Notes under the pieces: model-generated | Seen by the model: the letters and a program-made list of their open reading frames with translations, nothing else | Databases searched by the model: none | Told to the model about the DNA's origin: nothing | DNA from: Branchiostoma floridae | Lineage: Eukaryota; Chordata; Leptocardii; Amphioxiformes; Branchiostomatidae | Assembly: GCF_000003815.2 (NCBI RefSeq) | Contig: NC_049987.1 | Coordinates: forward strand, 24,478,668 to 24,542,667 | Length of the DNA: 64,000 bases | Reading direction: 5' to 3' | Shown: positions 61,801-64,000 of the stretch, piece by piece | Layout: each line of letters opens with the position of its first letter | How positions within the stretch are numbered: position 1 is the first letter of the stretch | Made by a program: the position numbers and the translations under genes

Positions 61801-63049
61801 CATGAAGAACCCAGAGGGGCCCTTGTGAGTTTCTGTCTCAAGTTTGTTTGTTCTACATCACTGGTAAACCATTTTGGGTTATAAGACACCAGCTTTGTAC
61901 AGTACGTATCTGTCTCTGTTCTATATAGATGGTATAACTGTCGTTCGGGGTAACACACCAGCTTTGCAGGCACGCGGCGCGGCAGCAGCTGGTTATATTA
62001 CACCAAACAAGCCATCACACCTTACTTTTGCACATCTATCTGCAAGCGTTCTTTAAAACTACCCAAAGAAGAGGCCCCTACTGTACTTGGTGATAACAAA
62101 TTCCTCTCTACAATAGTTCTGGGAAAGTACAAATTTTTGAACACATCAATTCTAGGTTGGTAACTCTACGTATATATGCTTTGTAAAAACAGGGTGATAT
62201 GTTTAAGCCAAAAAGCAGTTACTCAAGCAACTGTTTAATGATTTTAAAAACATTCAGCAATTGTTAAAAAGTTTATAATGCCCACTGTCTCTCTTCAGTG
62301 ATGACTGGAGTACCCTGATGTAAATGGCCTCCTTTATACCTCTTACAAATTAGTCCTGTTCAGTGTCCAGTTTCTGACTGGCCCCACGATTCAATGTGAA
62401 TTGTTGAGAGTTTATGATTTATTTTGAATGACTTAGTTCTGTACACTAATAAGTAGTTACTCAAGCAACTGGATATGGTTTTGGAAATGCTCAGACATTT
62501 TGACTGCTATCCAGTAGTTTTTGTCAGTGAGGGTTTATATATCCTAGCTGTGAATTGAAGATCTACTTGAAGAACAGGTTTATCCTAACTATGAATCAAT
62601 AATGAAAAGTGGGTGGAAGACAATTTTTAAAGGCCCAAAAGCTACATTAGCTATAAACCCTCTCCAACAAGATATCTTCAGCGTCACTGACGAAAACTAC
62701 TGGATAGTAGTTGAAATGTCTGACCGTTTCCAAAACCATATCTTGTTGCTTGAGTGACTACTTTTTGGCATATCTTATTACCTGGATGTCTAAGCTACAT
62801 CAACGTATTTCTCTCCAGCTTTGGTGGGTGGATCCTGGACAACTTCCCAAACAACCGTGACCAATGGGCGGCCATGGTGGACAAGAACATCTGCCCTGAC
62901 GACGTCGTCTGTCTGCGGGACGGCAGCGAGAACGGCGCGTACCTGCTGAAGCGCTGGTACAAGGTCAACCAGGAGGAGGTCGACGAGAAGGTCAGAGCCA
63001 GGAGGGTGGAAGAGGCGGCAGCAGAGGCGAAGGCTGCCGAGGAGGCCAG
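45583..63049 (+). CDS. AK9: adenylate kinase domain-containing protein 9-like, 17 exons, 3' end beyond the window
   Basis: Exons: 45583-45600, 46456-46569, 47023-47143, 47704-47756, 48126-48222, 48660-48772, 54254-54433, 54997-55128, 55915-56058, 57073-57245, 57958-58138, 58861-59005, 59302-59388, 60408-60545, 61145-61186, 61662-61824, 62819-63049. All junctions keep phase (about 710 residues so far; human AK9 is near 1,900). AK9 is a multi-domain nucleoside mono/diphosphate kinase. The first kinase domain has a P-loop GKPGSGRT (61-68) and GYVLDGFP (135-142). The linker has an acidic E-run, then CPVAMSEGN and a LLPPLP segment. The second P-loop is GPPTSGKT (422-429), and GGWILDNFPN starts the lid side of that domain near residue 636. 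R67 replaces the P-loop lysine of domain 1. Repeats lie in nearly every intron, and a 4.5-kb LINE lies antisense in the intron after exon 6. Confidence 0.9.
46763..46814. repeat. (AC)n microsatellite
   Basis: About 26 uninterrupted AC dinucleotides in AK9 intron 2. Confidence 0.97.
49022..49300 (+). repeat. tRNA-derived SINE (family S2)
   Basis: An A-box-like TGTGGCTAAGCTTGTGGTCA and a B-box GGGTTTGATTCCCGG are followed by the body GAAAGGCACTTTACACGACT and CACTCCACCCAGGTGTAAAA. A relative is at 63335-63550 and a stub is near 34405. Confidence 0.75.
49434..52340 (-). CDS. LINE ORF2: apurinic-type endonuclease and reverse transcriptase
   Basis: The frame is open from the codon after the ORF1 stop to 49434 (about 968 codons). 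The endonuclease has YTNSDQFPNKREEL, DLIVLTEV, VITGDFNIKEIDW, LDLVITNE and GRGDHC. The RT has SAGPDDLHPSLL, YRPVSLTSVVGKVLES, VYLDFKKAFDSVPH, GIPQGSVLGPTLF and FADDSKIY. The C-terminus RLWNSLPEEVV is characteristic of the CR1 group. All catalytic residues appear intact. There is no AUG in this frame before the endonuclease Asn, so translation may depend on ORF1; see findings. Confidence 0.92.
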   Translation of the reverse strand, partial: QADEDGHNTTQDGGEPFYCNDRPLSVLYTNSDQFPNKREELMFSIANDPPDLIVLTEVIPKAQVNPLRMCTIALDGYEIYTNFDPDELNLGPSGTRGIAIYFKKSLSLQVRVLDYGSVGFHEQLFLNFGLGNQVSLIVGCVYRSPSSEPVDSTTKLCNLLSRVCKENAKHVVITGDFNIKEIDWCSGMSTVGTGHHGQLLLDCLNDNFLTQHVMEPTRHRLNQQPSVLDLVITNEVMTIGNLQYAPGLGRGDHCCLTFSIDCVFDKTTESLPRRNFGKGNYGKAKEDLSKVDWDEMLGDLDVTGAWSQFCGIVGKVVDDCIPLTKPKQKPNKLYMNRQAMRARKKKSRAWSKWAKSGKVYDYVRYAKARNYLRSLTRQLCSSYERKLVKDLKSNPKVFWRYAKSRMSTRPKIASLVQPDGNIAESDYDKADVLNKYFASVFTNEDMANIPSMSTKPGVQTLDRIMTSQEIVRDKLANLNPAKSAGPDDLHPSLLKELADQLAYPLTQIFNKSLSVGKLPRNWKEAHVTPIHKKGSRTEPGNYRPVSLTSVVGKVLESIIRDILVDHFMVNNLFTDSQHGFVPKRSCTTQLLDVMNDWSLSLERGESVDSVYLDFKKAFDSVPHQRLLVKLKAYGIDGTLLTWMRDFLHQRRQRVVINGSQSPWCEVTSGIPQGSVLGPTLFVVYINDLPDVITSTVKIFADDSKIYRPICSHADQVALQRDLCAVEHWSEIWQLPFNAGKCKILHLGSKNQRAKYTLGGHELEQTRVEKDLGLAVDDQLKFHVNTAAAALKGNQVLGLVKRAFTNLDESSVPILYKCMVRPHLEYANVVWGPHFSTDQKIIERVQHRATRLVPSLKGMPYSSRLRKLKLPTLKYRRERGDMIQLYKIMTKKERIDPESFFELGNLDKTRGHCFKIKVPLARSNVRRQSFSTRTVRLWNSLPEEVVTANSVNAFKTMLDKFWEHKRYKE
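52341..53486 (-). CDS. LINE ORF1: PHD finger and RRM-like RNA-binding protein, 381 aa
   Basis: The ATG is at 53486. A basic N-terminus (KRSASDRTAANGSSEAS) is followed by a PHD finger at about 105-155 (CFCGSEHIEGG, YCDSCSFWWHSSC, CAAC), a short coiled coil (VVGTLRDVTKKLDELLGD), and an ORF1p-type RNA-binding region (KNNIILHNVPESS, FIAPDLTRKERE). The stop is UGA at 52341-52343, in the same frame as ORF2. Confidence 0.88.
   Translation of the reverse strand: MPTTRLQGKRSASDRTAANGSSEASTSLTSRQRNKKRVAQPKENVEHKTYQSRQEAVVDVQKSQAGIICGNHGKLSERKQGKRVPLPEVPEIETEEANNASDSCFCGSEHIEGGQWIYCDSCSFWWHSSCAKLSDSTVSFLAKNSLDFTCAACIMGDMDAKVRNKRDVNKDRIVESVVGTLRDVTKKLDELLGDVTTEPEVEVGRDEGTVSSNVNTTTEEDAVATMVGDYISNVRREASVASHNGGRRDESIVTVEDYIETVRRKNNIILHNVPESSTDDHDTVFTQNVARELGIENLLIQKTTRLGKVTPGKNRLLLVSLNDPSDRYHLLKGAKLLNNSSSFKNIFIAPDLTRKEREISRRQREEKRQCGLVGENNRNRI
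55077..55545 (+). repeat. tandem copies of the end of AK9 exon 8 joined by CCCTAA repeats
   Basis: The unit is about 103 bp and starts ACATCACACACAACAT at 55077 (the exon), 55190, 55292, 55395 and 55499. Each includes ACATACAG|GAGTACAAGGAC..., CACTAGAG|GTAACT and a (CCCTAA)n stretch. The last copy has lost the donor. The 33-nt segment between acceptor and donor is in frame (EYKDNMLRTLE). Confidence 0.92.
56108..56385 (+). repeat. 20-bp minisatellite, GGGCCCCTATGCTGTGATTT
   Basis: About 14 copies with few substitutions are in AK9 intron 9. A single isolated unit reappears at 56994 (GCCCCTATGCTGTGA). Confidence 0.95.
56391..56814. mobile_element. MITE family M3, fullest copy, 424 bp
   Basis: TAGCCTGGGTACCATCCGGA at 56391 pairs with its inverse at 56814 (TCCGGATGGTACCCAGGCTA), a 20-bp perfect TIR. 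Internal AAGCGACTGT units are present twice. Confidence 0.85.
57455..57765 (+). repeat. SINE family S1 copy
   Basis: TGTAGTGCAACTGGTAGCAG, CAGTTCAAATCCTAGG, and the tail ACATACCCTGTC...TGCCACTAGGCAC. In AK9 intron 10. Confidence 0.8.
58225..58810 (+). repeat. two SINE S1 copies, the second partial
   Basis: 58225-58480 has ACTGGTTCAATCCTGGG and GGGGCTTCACCTGTCTTT. 58640-58810 has AGTTCAATCCTGGGTAGG and GGGACTGCATTTG but lacks the 5' part. Both are in AK9 intron 11. Confidence 0.7.
59386..59905 (+). repeat. tandem repeat spreading from the AK9 exon 13 donor
   Basis: The unit is about 83 bp, with a 167-bp higher-order pair: (G)GTACCTCATACACAAG, CAGGCAGACAGGC, AAAGATGTTACCGTTGACAG. The first unit contains the authentic GAAG|GTACCTC donor. 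Later units keep AG|GTACCTC and a CTCACAG|GCAGAC acceptor-like box. Confidence 0.85.
60655..61017 (+). repeat. two-copy tandem duplication, about 180 bp, in AK9 intron 14
   Basis: CACCTCACCAGTGTGCTATT at about 60667 and 60843 starts two similar units that both end in GGCTATACAATAGCTAAC. Confidence 0.85.
61935..62050 (+). repeat. interspersed repeat, copy 2 (see 12676-12800)
   Basis: It shares TAACACACCAGCTT, GCAGGCACGCGG and GGTTATATTACACC with the first copy. In AK9 intron 16. Confidence 0.75.
62430..62795. mobile_element. M4-family MITE ending 23 bp before an AK9 splice acceptor
   Basis: TAGTTACTCAAGCAACTGGA at 62453 pairs with the inverse of the right arm, which ends ATTACCTGGATGTCTAAG at 62794. 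The outer left arm is eroded. Another half copy is at 62190-62260. Confidence 0.7.
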
Positions 63050-63204
63050 GTGGGTTAGCATCCCTTTGTTTAGACCCTTGTAGTGCCCAGTGACCTGGAG
63101 AGGAGATAGGCGCCGCTAGGGGACTAAAATGCCTATTGATACAGCACAACATGTTGTGCTGCCCCTACGGCTAATTAATCAGCCTACGGCTGATTAAAAG
63201 GCTA

Positions 63205-63985
63205 TGGGACGAATGAAAGTGCCTAGTGGCATATGGGTCAGCAAGTTTCCTTGCTGTTTCTGTAGCAGGGTATATGTTTTTACAGTGAGGGGTTGCTAGC
63301 CCAGGTGAGTTAGCGTTTGTTTGTACATGTAGGTAGCATGCGTAATCAAGTGGTTAGTGGCCCTCTCTCTGGAACTAGGAGCCGTGAGTTCGATTCTGGC
63401 TGTTTTGCTCACCCAACATGCAAGCTACCGGAAAGGGTTGCAGTTCTTAAGAAGGGACGTGGTTCACTGTTCATAGTGCTTGTCGAAAACAGCGAGGGGA
63501 ATTTCCCCGGTACAATGAACCTGTAAATACTGTACATAGCATCTGTCCTCTCTGTCACGACCAGTGGAAGACTAACTCTTAAGTGAGGAGGCCAGGTGAG
63601 TTTCCTTTGTTTGTTTGCACCCTTGTAAAGCCCAGTGGCACATATAGCAGAACGTTTCCTTGTTTCAGTAGCAGGGTATATTTTTATAGGGATGGGTTGC
63701 TAGCCCCTCCCCTTAACATGCTTGAGGCACCTCCCCGAACACTGGACCCCTTCTGAAAGTCGGGTCATAGGATTTCAGCGCCTCGGACAGAACCATTTCC
63801 TTTGCATGGACAATAACCCTTTATTATCATAAGACATACATCACTTTTACCAATCAAACAAGACCATAGCTCCCAAATATTGGACCCCCATTTTAAGTCC
63901 ATTCCGAAAGACACTGCAACCCCAACTGAGATGCCCTTCCCAGGATTGAATCGGGATCTCCCAGTTACCAACTAACAAAAAACAT
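63205..63985 (-). repeat. SINE cluster: S1 fragments (inverted) around an S2-like copy
   Basis: 63205-63290 and 63610-63985 read on the minus strand carry the S1 tail (CCCTGCTACnGAAACA) and, in the second, S1 body and B-box (AGGATTGAATCGGGA inverse). 63335-63550 on the plus strand is S2-like (CAAGTGGTTAGTGGCC, GAGTTCGATTCTGG). Confidence 0.65.
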
Positions 63986-64000
63986 GGTAAAAGTAGCGTT

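Overview
This is a eukaryotic window and most likely comes from a lancelet (Branchiostoma). Several things point that way: intron-rich deuterostome genes (BHMT, PIGM, AK9, a three-domain LAMP, a ZU5-UPA-death-domain protein, a TRIM protein), several clades of non-LTR retrotransposons, tRNA-derived SINEs and many palindromic MITE-like elements. The species call is an inference from content; no database was searched.

Layout. 1-2.0 kb: minus-strand LINE-type ORF1 with a J-like domain, a PHD finger, a coiled coil and an SGNH/esterase domain. 2.0-6.2 kb: non-coding DNA with MITEs, a relic of the 3' end of a BHMT gene and a LINE 3' fragment. 6.2-7.8 kb: RING/B-box/coiled-coil (TRIM) exon plus a phase-compatible exon of unknown fold. 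7.8-26 kb: about 18 kb of repeats only: a minisatellite grown from a transposon terminus, a LINE with a 19-bp target duplication, a 159-bp assembly gap, and an old LINE interrupted by three nested elements. 26-30.1 kb: ZU5-UPA-death-domain exons. Splice phases and lack of any other start exon suggest that these and the TRIM exons are one gene (RING-Bbox-CC-X-ZU5-UPA-DD, about 883 aa).

32-35.8 kb: BHMT-like methyltransferase on the minus strand, 7 exons and 348 aa, with three partial local duplications of its own exons. 37.3-39.4 kb: uninterrupted LAMP-family reading frame, minus strand. 41.7-44.7 kb: PIGM, minus strand, 2 exons and 415 aa, followed by seven extra tandem copies of the end of its last exon. 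45.6-63.0 kb: AK9-like multi-adenylate-kinase gene, plus strand, 17 exons seen and running off the window. PIGM and AK9 are divergent and share an 840-bp intergenic promoter region. An intron of AK9 holds an antisense CR1-type LINE with both ORFs open and in the same frame, separated by one UGA.

A theme of the window is local tandem duplication at exon-intron borders: three in BHMT, one eight-copy array in PIGM, and three or more in AK9. Coordinates of exons were read by hand from ORFs, splice consensus and phase continuity; no transcript evidence was available.
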